NCBI GenBank assembly: GCA_030446715.1 | Contig: JAUJMU010000001.1 | Coordinates: 161,197-225,196, forward strand | Direction of reading: 5' to 3' | Source of the DNA: Cytophagales bacterium | GTDB lineage: Bacteria; Bacteroidota; Bacteroidia; Cytophagales; 172606-1 | DNA: 64,000 nucleotides | Part shown: one piece after another, positions 1 through 8,945 of the stretch | Position numbering within the stretch: position 1 is the first letter of the stretch | Layout: each line of letters opens with the position of its first letter | Position numbers and translations under genes: made by a program | The notes under the pieces: model-generated | Database searches by the model: none | What the model saw: only the letters and a program-made list of their open reading frames with translations | Told to the model about the DNA's origin: nothing

Positions 1-13
1 ACTTTTCAGGCTG

Positions 14-1294
14 ATGGCCATGGCATACATAGAACCCGCGCCGATAAAAGATAAGAGTAACCCGCTCGAATCCATGATGTCCAGATTTGATCTGGCAGCG
101 CAACTCCTTGGGCTTGACGAACAGACTTATATGATACTCAAAGTGCCCGCCCGTCAGGTAATCGTAGGATTACCCGTTACGATGGACGACGGCACGATCC
201 GGGTATTTGAAGGCTACCGCGTAATCCACTCGACTATTCTCGGTCCCGGCAAAGGCGGCATCCGCTTCGACCCGGCCGTAAACCTGGACGAGGTACGGGC
301 CCTGGCTGCATGGATGACCTGGAAATGCGCCGTGGTAGACATACCGTACGGCGGTGCCAAGGGCGGCGTTGCCTGTAACCCAAGGGCCATGTCGGCCGGT
401 GAAATGGAACGGCTCATGCGTGCCTATACCACGTCTATGCTCGATATATTCGGGCCCGACCGCGACATTCCTGCTCCGGACATGGGCACCGGCCCCCGCG
501 AAATGGCCTGGCTCATGGACGAATATTCCCGCGCCAAAGGCATGACCGTAAACGCCGTCGTTACCGGCAAGCCGCTGGTACTGGGCGGATCGCTGGGCCG
601 CACCGAAGCCACTGGCCGCGGCGTGATGGTTTCGGCACTGGCAGCCATGGAAAAACTCAGAATCAACCCCTACAAAGCTTCCTGCGCAGTGCAGGGCTTC
701 GGCAACGTGGGCTCTCATACTGCCTCGCTGCTCCATGAAAGAGGCATCACGGTTACTGCGGTAAGTGATATCTCCGGCGCTTATTACAACGAGCGGGGCC
801 TCGACGTTGCGGAGGCAATCCGTTACCGCGATGCCAACAAAGGCTCACTGGAAGGCTACGCCAACGCCGAAAGAATTACCAACGAGGAGTTGCTGACGCT
901 CAAAGTGGATGTACTGGTGCCGGCTGCCAAAGAAGACGTGATCACCCAGGCAAATGCCGCCGATATTCAGGCCCGCCTGATTGTGGAAGGCGCCAACGGC
1001 CCCACTTCGGCCTCGGCTGATGCCATTATCAACGACAAAGGCATTCTGGTGGTACCCGACATTCTGGCCAATGCTGGTGGCGTAACCGTATCCTATTTCG
1101 AGTGGGTGCAGAACCGCCTCGGTTACAAATGGACCCACGAACGCGTGAACCGCCGCAGCGACCGGATTATGAAAGATGCTTTTGACCGCGTATACCAGGC
1201 TTCCCTGGAATACAAGGTGCCCATGCGGATTGCTGCTTACATTGTAGCGATGGACAAGGTAGCTAAAACTTATAAGTACCGCGGTGGTTATTAA
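14..1294 (+). CDS. gdhA: Glu/Leu/Phe/Val-type glutamate dehydrogenase
   Basis: Cytoplasmic NAD(P)-dependent glutamate dehydrogenase, which interconverts glutamate and 2-oxoglutarate plus ammonia. At 426 residues it has the usual length of the hexameric small-subunit type. The substrate domain shows GPGKGGIRF near residue 78 and the active-site motif PYGGAKGG with the lysine at 116. The Rossmann domain shows GFGNVG followed by an aspartate in AVSDISG, as in NAD-preferring members; cofactor choice is inference. Two in-frame ATG codons lie at 14 and 20 and the sequence does not decide between them. The upstream region lies outside the window. A strong terminator follows the stop, so the gene ends a transcript. 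The family call is firm; leucine or phenylalanine dehydrogenase is much less likely given the length. Confidence 0.93.
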   Translation: MAMAYIEPAPIKDKSNPLESMMSRFDLAAQLLGLDEQTYMILKVPARQVIVGLPVTMDDGTIRVFEGYRVIHSTILGPGKGGIRFDPAVNLDEVRALAAWMTWKCAVVDIPYGGAKGGVACNPRAMSAGEMERLMRAYTTSMLDIFGPDRDIPAPDMGTGPREMAWLMDEYSRAKGMTVNAVVTGKPLVLGGSLGRTEATGRGVMVSALAAMEKLRINPYKASCAVQGFGNVGSHTASLLHERGITVTAVSDISGAYYNERGLDVAEAIRYRDANKGSLEGYANAERITNEELLTLKVDVLVPAAKEDVITQANAADIQARLIVEGANGPTSASADAIINDKGILVVPDILANAGGVTVSYFEWVQNRLGYKWTHERVNRRSDRIMKDAFDRVYQASLEYKVPMRIAAYIVAMDKVAKTYKYRGGY

Positions 1295-1326
1295 CAAAGC
1301 CTGATTATAAACATTGAAGAGACAAG

Positions 1327-1358
1327 AAACGCGGGCAGGGTTGTCCGCGTTTTTGTTT
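1327..1358 (+). terminator. Rho-independent terminator after gdhA
   Basis: An 11-bp stem (1327-1337 with 1342-1352, one G-T pair) with a four-base loop is followed by a T-rich run. It lies 33 bases after the glutamate dehydrogenase stop. Confidence 0.85.
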
Positions 1359-1374
1359 TAAAAGGGCTTAGCCT

Positions 1375-1403
1375 TTTGTAATCCCGCTTTACTACTAACT
1401 TTG
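1375..1403 (+). promoter_or_regulatory. Bacteroidota-type promoter of psd
   Basis: TTTG at 1375-1378 and TAACTTTG at 1396-1403 match the Bacteroidota consensus TTTG / TAnnTTTG with a 17-base gap. The start codon of the decarboxylase gene lies 28 bases downstream and a terminator lies just upstream, so this is well placed to drive psd. Confidence 0.75.
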
Positions 1404-1431
1404 AAGGCCCAACCCCAATACGCTATACCGT

Positions 1432-2124
1432 ATGATTCACCGCGAAGGACACCGATTGCTGATTGTACTACTGATTCTGCTGGCTGCCGCCAATATTGCC
1501 ATCTATTACTACAGTCCGGCGAATACAGTCTATTTTAACGTATTTCTCACTTTCAGCGTCCTCCTGTACCTGTTGATCCTGCAGTTTTTCCGGAATCCTT
1601 ACCGGAATACGCCCCTGCACACCCGGCACGTGATTGCGCCGGCCGACGGTAAGGTAGTTGTGATCGAGGAGACGGAAGAAACGGAATATTTCAATGACCG
1701 CCGCCGGCAGGTTTCTATTTTCATGTCGCCGGTGAATGTACACGTGAACCGCAATCCGGTGGAGGGCGTAGTAAAATATTTCAAGTACCACGCCGGGAAA
1801 TACCTGGTGGCCTGGCACCCCAAATCCAGCACCGAAAACGAGAGAACTACAATTGTGATCCAGACGCCGGGTAAACTGGAAATTATGATGCGCCAGATTG
1901 CCGGCGCCCTTGCCAAGCGGATCGTCTGGTACGTGAAGGAAGGCCAGTCGGTGACTCAGGGAGAGGAATTCGGCTTTATCAAGTTTGGCTCCCGGGTAGA
2001 TGTGTTTCTGCCGCTTGATGCCAAAGTGCTGGTAAACATCGGCGATAAGACGGTGGGCGGGGTAACCGTTATTGCTGATTTGCTGGAAGGGGATGGAGAG
2101 GACGCAGGTGTAAAAACTATCTGA
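1432..2124 (+). CDS. psd: Phosphatidylserine decarboxylase-family protein
   Basis: Membrane enzyme that turns phosphatidylserine into phosphatidylethanolamine using a pyruvoyl group made by self-cleavage. The 230-residue length fits the short bacterial/archaeal-type class. Two hydrophobic helices sit at about residues 9-25 and 31-50, then the catalytic domain begins with IAPADGKVV. The motif FGSRVDVFLP near residue 190 carries the Gly-Ser pair where cleavage into beta and alpha chains is expected. The gene has its own promoter and precedes a small hypothetical gene. The family call is firm; the exact substrate is by analogy. Confidence 0.92.
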   Translation: MIHREGHRLLIVLLILLAAANIAIYYYSPANTVYFNVFLTFSVLLYLLILQFFRNPYRNTPLHTRHVIAPADGKVVVIEETEETEYFNDRRRQVSIFMSPVNVHVNRNPVEGVVKYFKYHAGKYLVAWHPKSSTENERTTIVIQTPGKLEIMMRQIAGALAKRIVWYVKEGQSVTQGEEFGFIKFGSRVDVFLPLDAKVLVNIGDKTVGGVTVIADLLEGDGEDAGVKTI

Positions 2125-2225
2125 CTGACTCACTGAAAGTTGCTGCTCAGCAGAAATTTTTGGGTCTGCAATCCTTCTTCTGGTAATTGTCAAATGTGTA
2201 TTTTCGGAGTTTTAATCGGGAATTT

Positions 2226-2495
2226 ATGTTTGATTACCTGGACTTGCCGCAACTCAAATACTGGCCGGATGCCTCCATTCTCCAGGCGGGCGATACGTTT
2301 ACGGTAGCCAAACAGTACCTGAACACTCCTTTTGGTAAGATCTTTTACGTGGAAGTAGAAGTACGGGCCCGGCAGGTGGGTTGCCGGGTGTGGGTATCGC
2401 AACACCCCCGCAAAGCCGAACTGTATATCATCGAACTGGAGAAAAAGTCCCGCTCCCAGCAGGACAAAAGCCCTCCCGACCGCCTCCGGAAATAA
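2226..2495 (+). CDS. Small hypothetical protein, 89 aa
   Basis: A short protein starting MFDYLDLPQLKYW. No family is recognised. It is rich in beta-prone and charged residues, has no signal peptide or membrane helix, and ends in a lysine/arginine-rich tail. ATG 2226 is preferred to the earlier TTG at 2187 because the added residues look like untranslated leader. It lies about 100 bases after psd in the same direction and may share its transcript. TATTTTCG at about 2199 weakly resembles a -7 element, so it could also have its own promoter. Confidence 0.55.
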   Translation: MFDYLDLPQLKYWPDASILQAGDTFTVAKQYLNTPFGKIFYVEVEVRARQVGCRVWVSQHPRKAELYIIELEKKSRSQQDKSPPDRLRK

Positions 2496-2723
2496 GTAGC
2501 TGCGCAACTTTAAATTGTGAATGCCAAAGTGATCATCTGACTGTCAGTTGTTTTGGATCAAAAAGTCAGAATCCAAAATGCCTGATTAATTTTGCCCGCT
2601 TACTTAATACCAGAATGGAACGGATGATGCGTATTATACGACGTGCTATATTGCTGTAAGTCAGAAACTAACCATACTAGCTATATAGCCATACAACCAT
2701 CATTTGGGTATTATTCAGCCCCC

Positions 2724-4403
2724 CTACAGCCTGATCAGTTTTACCGTATTTTGCCGGCCCGGTGAGGTGAGGCGGATCAGGTATAAGCCACGCGGCAGGG
2801 CTGCCGGCGGAATACTGATCCTGTTCTGCAAGGCTGGCGTGGCAATGCGCTGTTCGGCTACGGCCCGGCCGCTTGCATCGAACCATTGCAGGGTAAGCGG
2901 CTGACCAAGGGCCTGCACATTTACCCAAAGCGTAACGATATCCTCCCCAACAACCGGATTAGGCGAGAAGTACCCCAGAGACTGATTCGGTTTCCGTTCC
3001 CGGTAGGCCAGTTCATATGCCCTGGCAAAATCCGGGATGCCGTAACCAAGCAGTGAGTCCGGCCGGTTTGCCTGGGTAGCCGACCGTTGCAGGTAGGAAA
3101 TGACCTCCATATTGGTCAGCTCCGGAAAAGCCTGCCACAAACCCGCCGCCAGTCCGGTGATGAGGGGCGCGGAGAAAGAGGTGCCATTGGAGGTACCGGT
3201 GCTGCCATCGGGTCGCCCCAGCACGGTACCCCGCCCCATGGCGGCCAGTTCCGGTTTGATCCTTCTGTCGGCGGAAGGCCCGACAGAACTGAAAGGCGCC
3301 AGAAGGCCACCCTGGTCCACTGCGCCTACCGCCAGTACGGAGTCACCATCGGCCGGTGCTGTGATGGTACGCCAGGCGTCATTGCCCTCATTGCCGGCGC
3401 TGGTCACTACCAGAATACCCGTGGCAGCCGCCATATCGGCCGCTCTCGTGCTAAAGGCAATCTGTCCGTTCATGTCCCGGGGCCGGTAGTCCGAGGCGGG
3501 GTTATCAAAGATATTGTACCCTAAAGAGGAATTGATGATGTCTACCCCCGCACTGTCGGCAAACTCGGCTCCGATCAGCCAGTTTACTTCTTCGATCCGG
3601 TGTTCACTGCGGCTGTCTTCCGTGCGGAGCAGCCAGAAGCCCGCTTCGTAGGCAGGTCCCACCAGTGCCCCTGGCTGCAAGGCGGCAATGGCCGAGAGCA
3701 CCTGCATGCCGTGCGCCTCGTTCTCGTATACGCTTTCCTCCCGGTCTACAAAATCATACGTTCCCAAGATGCGTCCTTCCGCAAACAGGTGACTGAAGAA
3801 AGGCAGGCGGTCAGCATTGCGGAACCCGCCGTCGAGTACGGCAATCTGCATGCCTCGACCGGTGTAGCCCTGCCGGTGCATCTTGTCCACTCCGAGCATA
3901 TTCAGCTGGGTGCCCGACGGGCCGTAAGCGGGAACTGCGGTCTCAGTGGTCTGCCCTTCCTGACTGAAGGATTGTGCCTGCCGAACGTTTGGTTTTGGAG
4001 ATTCTGACGGCAGGGCCTGCGATACGGTTTCCGCAGCAGACTCCGGCTTTACGAAGGGAAGTGTCCGCACCCGGCTCATGGCAGCGGCGTCACCTTCTAC
4101 CAGGGCACCGTTCATCCAGCGGGAAGGGTACCACACCCGGGCACCGGCTGACCGGATAGCCTCCAGGTAAGCAGGGTTCACCGGCAGATCACGGACGGTG
4201 ATGACAATGCGCTGCTTCTGGCGGCGTTCAATAGCCCGGCCGGAGAGAAACTCCTGCGGACGGTTTACAGAATAGGGGGAATTGGCTTTGTCGGTGAATT
4301 GAATAAAGTAGCGGGGATTCTGGGCAAGGGCAAAGGAGTGGATAAGGCAGAATAAAACCAACAGGTAAAGTCTTTTTCCGGATGTAGTAAATCCAGACTT
4401 CAT
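2724..4403 (-). CDS. Secreted S8 (subtilisin-type) serine peptidase with T9SS sorting domain
   Basis: Exported subtilase of about 559 residues. The start at 4403 gives the signal peptide MKSGFTTSGKRLYLLVLF ending in FALAQ; a longer frame up to 4430 would overlap the upstream gene. The catalytic triad is visible as Asp in AVLDGGF (about residue 190), His in ENEAHGMQV and Ser in NGTSFSAP. The last 80 residues, beginning YFSPNPVV and ending NTVKLIRL, form a type IX secretion C-terminal sorting domain, so the product should be carried across the outer membrane and anchored or released. It starts 7 bases after the stop of a lipoprotein gene and is probably co-transcribed with it. The substrate is unknown. 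Confidence 0.9.
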   Translation of the reverse strand: MKSGFTTSGKRLYLLVLFCLIHSFALAQNPRYFIQFTDKANSPYSVNRPQEFLSGRAIERRQKQRIVITVRDLPVNPAYLEAIRSAGARVWYPSRWMNGALVEGDAAAMSRVRTLPFVKPESAAETVSQALPSESPKPNVRQAQSFSQEGQTTETAVPAYGPSGTQLNMLGVDKMHRQGYTGRGMQIAVLDGGFRNADRLPFFSHLFAEGRILGTYDFVDREESVYENEAHGMQVLSAIAALQPGALVGPAYEAGFWLLRTEDSRSEHRIEEVNWLIGAEFADSAGVDIINSSLGYNIFDNPASDYRPRDMNGQIAFSTRAADMAAATGILVVTSAGNEGNDAWRTITAPADGDSVLAVGAVDQGGLLAPFSSVGPSADRRIKPELAAMGRGTVLGRPDGSTGTSNGTSFSAPLITGLAAGLWQAFPELTNMEVISYLQRSATQANRPDSLLGYGIPDFARAYELAYRERKPNQSLGYFSPNPVVGEDIVTLWVNVQALGQPLTLQWFDASGRAVAEQRIATPALQNRISIPPAALPRGLYLIRLTSPGRQNTVKLIRL

Positions 4404-4410
4404 TGCAGTT

Positions 4411-5133
4411 TTATTCCATTCCATATTCACTCAGACGTTGAAGGTACCTGACCCCGAAATCAATCTGTCCCACTGACCGGCAGACAGAGCCCTGACTGGC
4501 ACCGCAGTATTGTACCCAGTAACGTTCCTTCTGAATAAGACCCGCTTCGGGGGCAAATATCTCAATGCGCCGGTCGTTGCTGACCAGGTTGGAGTCATTA
4601 TGCTGTATAACGGTCAGCGTACGGTCGAATGTACGGCCCAGTACCTGAAAAGATTTGCCAAGTTCCTGAATCTGAAACTCGTCGCGGCACACAGAGGCGT
4701 TTTCCCCGCAGTTGTTGAGGGCGTTGCCGTTCCAGGTGAGCTTTTCCTTCACCGGAAAAGATAACTTGATCAATGCCACATTGTTTTCGGTGCGGATGGC
4801 CCGGTTATCCTTTATGTTTGCGGTCCAGACGGAGTCCGGTGCGGCCGGCCACGGAGTCTGCGGATTCCGGCGGAAAAACCGGTGCAGGCGGTAAACCTTA
4901 TCACCGGATAAATCCGTAGAAGTATCGGCTATCACCTCCTTCAGCTGGTACCTCACCGTTGCCGGGGGCGCTGTCAGGGAATAGGTAGTCTGCTCTACCT
5001 CATAAATGGCATAATGTCCGGTTTGCAGGGGAAAGTAAATCTGTCCCAGTTTCTCCGGAGAAAGATTTACTTCGCGGGTATCGCACGACCATGCAATCAG
5101 CAGGCTGCTCAGGAGGAATATTATCTTACGCAT
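4411..5133 (-). CDS. Hypothetical lipoprotein
   Basis: A 240-residue protein with a lipoprotein signal: basic start MRKII, hydrophobic stretch, then the lipobox LLIAWSC at about residues 11-17. The mature part is beta-rich, with a segment near residue 35 (PLQTGHYAIYEVEQ) of the kind seen in Bacteroidota lipoproteins of unknown role; four cysteines are clustered in the second half. It precedes the subtilase gene by 7 bases, so the two likely form a two-gene operon. A role as a surface partner of the peptidase is only a suggestion from position. Confidence 0.75.
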   Translation of the reverse strand: MRKIIFLLSSLLIAWSCDTREVNLSPEKLGQIYFPLQTGHYAIYEVEQTTYSLTAPPATVRYQLKEVIADTSTDLSGDKVYRLHRFFRRNPQTPWPAAPDSVWTANIKDNRAIRTENNVALIKLSFPVKEKLTWNGNALNNCGENASVCRDEFQIQELGKSFQVLGRTFDRTLTVIQHNDSNLVSNDRRIEIFAPEAGLIQKERYWVQYCGASQGSVCRSVGQIDFGVRYLQRLSEYGME

Positions 5134-5492
5134 ACATTATTTCCGGTTCCAAATCGCTAGATAAGGGTTATACCGCTCACGGCCGGAACAATGTAGCGCA
5201 TTATCTGAGCCGTATGATTTTTGTAATCTTTTGACCGCCGCCAGTGGCGTCAACGGGCGGCACCCGTTTATCCGGAGAGGCTGGAGCGGGTCAACATTTT
5301 ATAAAAATAATCAGAAACTACTGAATATCCTCCAAGCCCGTATTCCTTTTGCACAAAAGTGATTCTGGTAACAATTTACCTTTTCCCGCATAACAGCACC
5401 GCTTTATTTTTCGTTGGCACCTGAAATTATACTAACTTGATCGTCACTATTCATTTTCTGACCCGCCTGGCAACCAATACCATCTGTAAAAA
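5134..5492. other. Divergent intergenic region (359 bp)
   Basis: This stretch separates the lipoprotein gene (minus) from the GH97 gene (plus) and must hold both promoters. A TAACTTGA sequence near 5433, 60 bases before the GH97 start, is a weak match to TAnnTTTG. No coding signal, strong hairpin or repeat of the window's families was seen. Confidence 0.4.
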
Positions 5493-7505
5493 ATGATAAA
5501 TCTGTTTTTGCGCCTGTCCTCTATCCGCACGGGCGTCGTGCTCCTGCTTGCCTCCTCACTGGCATCCTGTAACCGCGAAAACCCCGGCCAGACGTACACA
5601 CTCCGCTCACCGGATAACCAGATCACGGTTACCGTCAAAGCCGGCAACGGCGGCCAGGCCGAGTACCAGGTAGCTTACAAGGACCAGCCGGTTATCTTGG
5701 ATTCGCCCATCTCCATGACGCTGGCTGACGGCAAAAGTCCGGGCACCAAAACCGAGCTGGTTGATTATAAAACGACCAGTCAGAACCGGTCTTTGGTTCC
5801 GCTGTACGGGATCAGCGATTCGCTGCGGGATCAGTACAACGAACTCACCCTGAATTTCAAAGACAATTACTCCATCGTTTTCCGGGCATATAACGAAGGC
5901 ATGGCTTACCGGTTTGTCACCCGGCTGCCGGGCGAAATTACGGTCAAATCGGAGGAAGTAAATATCAAACTGGCCGGCGACTACCCGGCATGGCTGCATC
6001 CGGTTGGCTTTGAAAGTTCCTCCGAGGAAAAGTACAGTTACCGTCCGGTGTCCCAATTCTCCGGCAGCGACACCGCCACCACCAGCCTGCCGGTGCTGCT
6101 TGAAGTGCCCAACGGCCCCCGGCTGGCTATTCTGGAGGCGGATCTGCTTGACTACGCCGGCCTGTACCTTGAAGCAGAAGGCAAGGACCAGCCGGTGCTG
6201 AAGGGTGTTTTGCCTGCTTACCCCAAACGCGTGGAACCAGGCGGCCACATGAATTTTAACCTTCGGGTGATGGAGCGGGAAGACTTTATTGCCCGTACCC
6301 AGGGCACCCGGTCGTTTCCGTGGCGGGTGATTGCCGTAGCTGCCGGGGACAGTGAACTGCTCACCAACCAGCTGGTCTACCTGCTGGCCTCCGAATCAAA
6401 GATCAGCGATACTTCGTGGATCAAGCCCGGCAAGGTATCCTGGGACTGGTGGAATTCGCTGAACCTCCAGGGTGTGCCGTTCAAGACCGGCTTCAATACC
6501 GATACGTATAAGTACTACATTGATTTTGCGGCCCAGAACGGCATCGAATATGTAAACCTCGATGAAGGCTGGTCGGATCAGTTTGACCTGCTGAAGGTAA
6601 CCAATAAGCTGGACATGCCCGAGGTGATCCGGTACGCCAAGGAAAAAAATGTAGGCCTCATCCTGTGGTGCGTATGGCACACGCTGGATAAACAGATGAT
6701 TCCGGCGCTGGACCAGTTCCAGAAGTGGGGCATTGCCGGACTGAAAGTAGACTTTATGGACCGCGACGATCAGATAATGGTCAATTTCTACGAAAGGCTG
6801 TTGCAGGAAGCCGCCAGGCGGAAAATGCTGGTCAACTACCACGGCTCCTACAAGCCCACCGGTTTGCAGCGCACCTACCCCAACAACATCAACCGGGAAG
6901 GCGTCAGGGGCCTTGAGTGGGACAAATGGCACGAGGAAGGCGCTACGCCGGAATACGCAGTTACGGTGCCATTTATCCGGATGGTGGCCGGCTCGATGGA
7001 CTACACGCCCGGCGCCATGATCAACGCCAATAAGAAAGACTGGCGGCCCGTTGGCGACCGGCCGATGAGCAAGGGCACACGCTGCCAGCAACTGGCCATG
7101 TACGTGGTTTATTTTGCGCCCCTGCAAATGCTTGCCGATTCGCCGACCAATTACCAGCGGGAGCCGGAAGTGCTGGACTTCCTGAAAGCAGTACCTACCG
7201 TTTGGGACGAAACCAAGCCCCTACAGAACAAAGTCGGCGATTATGTGTCGGTGGCCCGCCGCAAAGGCAACATCTGGTACGCCGGCGCCATGACCGACTG
7301 GACGCCGAGAGAGCTGACCATCAGATTAGATTTTCTGGGTGAAGGAACCTATAGCGCGGAAATGTTTGAAGACGGCACCAACGCCGACCGCATCGGCAGC
7401 GACTACCGCAAGCTGACCCGTCAGGTAACCCGCAACGATCAGATTACCGTGTCGATGGCCCCGGGCGGCGGCTGGGCGGCAAAATTCACGCCGTCGGCGA
7501 AATAG
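5493..7505 (+). CDS. Glycoside hydrolase family 97 lipoprotein
   Basis: A 670-residue exo-acting glycosidase of family GH97, the family of SusB. The N-terminus has a lipoprotein signal ending LASSLASC at about residue 26, so the enzyme should face the periplasm or cell surface. The order is N-terminal beta-sandwich, central (beta/alpha)8 barrel, C-terminal beta domain. Barrel motifs include WDWWNS, VNLDEGWSD, GLKVDFMDRDDQ and KPTGLQRTYPN. The aspartate in KVDFMD matches the nucleophile position of the retaining subgroup (alpha-galactosidase-like BtGH97b) rather than the inverting SusB subgroup; this subgroup call is inference. No SusC/SusD pair lies beside it, so it is not in a typical polysaccharide utilisation locus here. 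Confidence 0.9.
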   Translation: MINLFLRLSSIRTGVVLLLASSLASCNRENPGQTYTLRSPDNQITVTVKAGNGGQAEYQVAYKDQPVILDSPISMTLADGKSPGTKTELVDYKTTSQNRSLVPLYGISDSLRDQYNELTLNFKDNYSIVFRAYNEGMAYRFVTRLPGEITVKSEEVNIKLAGDYPAWLHPVGFESSSEEKYSYRPVSQFSGSDTATTSLPVLLEVPNGPRLAILEADLLDYAGLYLEAEGKDQPVLKGVLPAYPKRVEPGGHMNFNLRVMEREDFIARTQGTRSFPWRVIAVAAGDSELLTNQLVYLLASESKISDTSWIKPGKVSWDWWNSLNLQGVPFKTGFNTDTYKYYIDFAAQNGIEYVNLDEGWSDQFDLLKVTNKLDMPEVIRYAKEKNVGLILWCVWHTLDKQMIPALDQFQKWGIAGLKVDFMDRDDQIMVNFYERLLQEAARRKMLVNYHGSYKPTGLQRTYPNNINREGVRGLEWDKWHEEGATPEYAVTVPFIRMVAGSMDYTPGAMINANKKDWRPVGDRPMSKGTRCQQLAMYVVYFAPLQMLADSPTNYQREPEVLDFLKAVPTVWDETKPLQNKVGDYVSVARRKGNIWYAGAMTDWTPRELTIRLDFLGEGTYSAEMFEDGTNADRIGSDYRKLTRQVTRNDQITVSMAPGGGWAAKFTPSAK

Positions 7506-7520
7506 ACGGGAGATAACGCT

Positions 7521-7577
7521 TTCCCTGTCTTACATCTCCTGTCTGCCATCTTACATCTGCCATCTTACATCTGCCTT
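7521..7577. repeat. Short tandem-like intergenic repeat
   Basis: The unit TCTTACATCTGCCA and close variants occurs three times just after the GH97 gene. Related pyrimidine/purine-strand-biased text (CTCCTGTCTG, GGAGATGTGAGAC) recurs between other genes near 18.3, 19.2, 24.0 and 56.2 kb. Confidence 0.6.
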
Positions 7578-7583
7578 TTGTTC

Positions 7584-7796
7584 CTACTGTTTTTTGGCCA
7601 GCAAAGGATCAGCGTTCTGATCGTTGTAGAACTGTTCTTCAGGAGTCTGGTCGGCGGGGCGTTTGGGCACATCGTCCGTGTCTTTGTTCTGCTTGCGCTG
7701 TTCCATGGTAGTACCGGGCACTTGCTGACCCATTGCCCGGGTTTCTTCTGTCTGTTCTTTGTCTTTTTCCCCGTTATTTTTTTTATCCTCGTTCAT
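7584..7796 (-). CDS. Small highly polar hypothetical protein
   Basis: A 70-residue protein dominated by Lys, Glu, Asp, Gln and Thr, with no hydrophobic core, so probably disordered and cytoplasmic. GGGAAAG lies 3 bases upstream of the ATG at 7796 and could serve in initiation. No family is recognised. It sits between convergent neighbours and is not overlapped by a better frame. The skewed composition leaves real doubt. Confidence 0.5.
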   Translation of the reverse strand: MNEDKKNNGEKDKEQTEETRAMGQQVPGTTMEQRKQNKDTDDVPKRPADQTPEEQFYNDQNADPLLAKKQ

Positions 7797-7848
7797 AACT
7801 TTCCCGATTAAGTGTCTTCTGCATGTACGGGCAGAAGGGAGGAAAAGT

Positions 7849-8448
7849 TTAAAACCTGCCGGGGATGTAGATTTGCAGGCCTACGCTCAGTCCCAGCCGG
7901 GAATATTTGTTCAGCTCGTCGCTGCGGAAGTAAGTATACCCCAGCTGCGACTCAAGGCCCACAAACTGGCTGATAAAATAAGCCATGCCCACTCCACCAA
8001 AAAGGGAATAAGAATCTTCCCGGCTGAGGCGTATCTCCTTCGAGCCATCCGAATAATTTTCCTTAACCCTGGTGCGGGAGAACTGATAATCTGTTCCCGC
8101 GTTCACAAAAGGCCGGATGGCCGACTTGCCGAAATAGTACCTTACGAAAGGACCAATCCCGACGCGGTAGGTCAGCATCCTGTTTTCAGTCCGGACGCCG
8201 CCAGTACCCATATTCCGGGTAAAGTTGCTTTGCAAGCCTAGTGGCAGCCGGAGACCGACGGCGAAATTATCAGCTACGAAGTAGCCGGTCTGTGGCGACA
8301 GGGAAACATTGAAGATGCGGCTGGAAGACTGTACCGTATAATCAAGACCGGCACTGCCGCCCATCAGCCATGACCCTTGATCAGTTTGGGCAAGTACCGG
8401 GCAGAGCATCGGCAGGAATACCGGCAGCAGGAGCAGGGTCTTTTTCAT
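7849..8448 (-). CDS. Outer membrane beta-barrel protein
   Basis: A 199-residue protein with the signal peptide MKKTLLLLPVFLPMLCPVLA followed by alternating amphipathic strands (for example GYFVADNFAVGLRLP, VGIGPFVRYYFG, ending GLSVGLQIYIPGRF). The terminal aromatic residue and strand pattern fit an eight-stranded porin-like or OmpA-like beta-barrel of the kind widespread in Bacteroidota. The start at 8448 is chosen because the longer frame adds 21 residues ahead of a complete signal peptide. It has no recognised ligand. It lies just downstream of the DUF5706 remnant on the same strand. Confidence 0.8.
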   Translation of the reverse strand: MKKTLLLLPVFLPMLCPVLAQTDQGSWLMGGSAGLDYTVQSSSRIFNVSLSPQTGYFVADNFAVGLRLPLGLQSNFTRNMGTGGVRTENRMLTYRVGIGPFVRYYFGKSAIRPFVNAGTDYQFSRTRVKENYSDGSKEIRLSREDSYSLFGGVGMAYFISQFVGLESQLGYTYFRSDELNKYSRLGLSVGLQIYIPGRF

Positions 8449-8503
8449 GTTCAGGTAGTGATATTGCTGTTTTAAACGCAACCGTTTTCCGCAGGGACAT
8501 AAA

Positions 8504-8930
8504 TCAGTCAACTACGGGAAAGAAAAATATGGCAATTCCAAAACTGAGCACCGCAAGCACAAAACCAAACATAAATACTGTATAGGAGATGCGCAGCAGT
8601 TTGTACTTACGACCCAATACTTTGCCCTGAAAGTAGATATTGCGGGTCATGCTGCCATACAGGAATTCGCTGTCTGCCATCATTTCGCGTACTCCTTCCT
8701 CGTAATCTTCAAGCGTCATGTTGTGGAAATTGCCAAAGAAAAGCAGATTTGTTCGTTTGGCCTGGACGTCCTCCCGGGTAAACCGGCCGCTGCTGACGTT
8801 GGGCCGGGTGGCCAGTACGGCAAATACAATCGTGATCAGGCAGACCATTGTAAGAATAACCGTGGGCACGATCAGGTTCGGAAACTCCTCAAACTTCCGG
8901 ATCAGGATACTGACCAGAATGGTGGTTGTC
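8504..8930 (-). pseudogene. 3' remnant of a DUF5706 (Pycsar-effector-like) membrane protein
   Basis: The last ~140 residues match the membrane part of proteins annotated as Pycsar-system effector family (DUF5706), normally fused behind an N-terminal HD domain. Two hydrophobic segments flank the core (LIVPTVILTMVCLITIVF and a C-terminal LRISYTVFMFGF stretch), with NLLFFGNFHNM and RDIYF-like NIYFQGKVLGRKYKLL between. The frame upstream of about 8930 changes to sequence that is the reverse complement of a transposase gene, so the HD half has been lost or displaced by that insertion. No HD domain or nucleotide cyclase was found nearby. Family recognition is from memory of the motif pattern. Confidence 0.65.
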
Positions 8931-8945
8931 AAATCGCAAGGTATC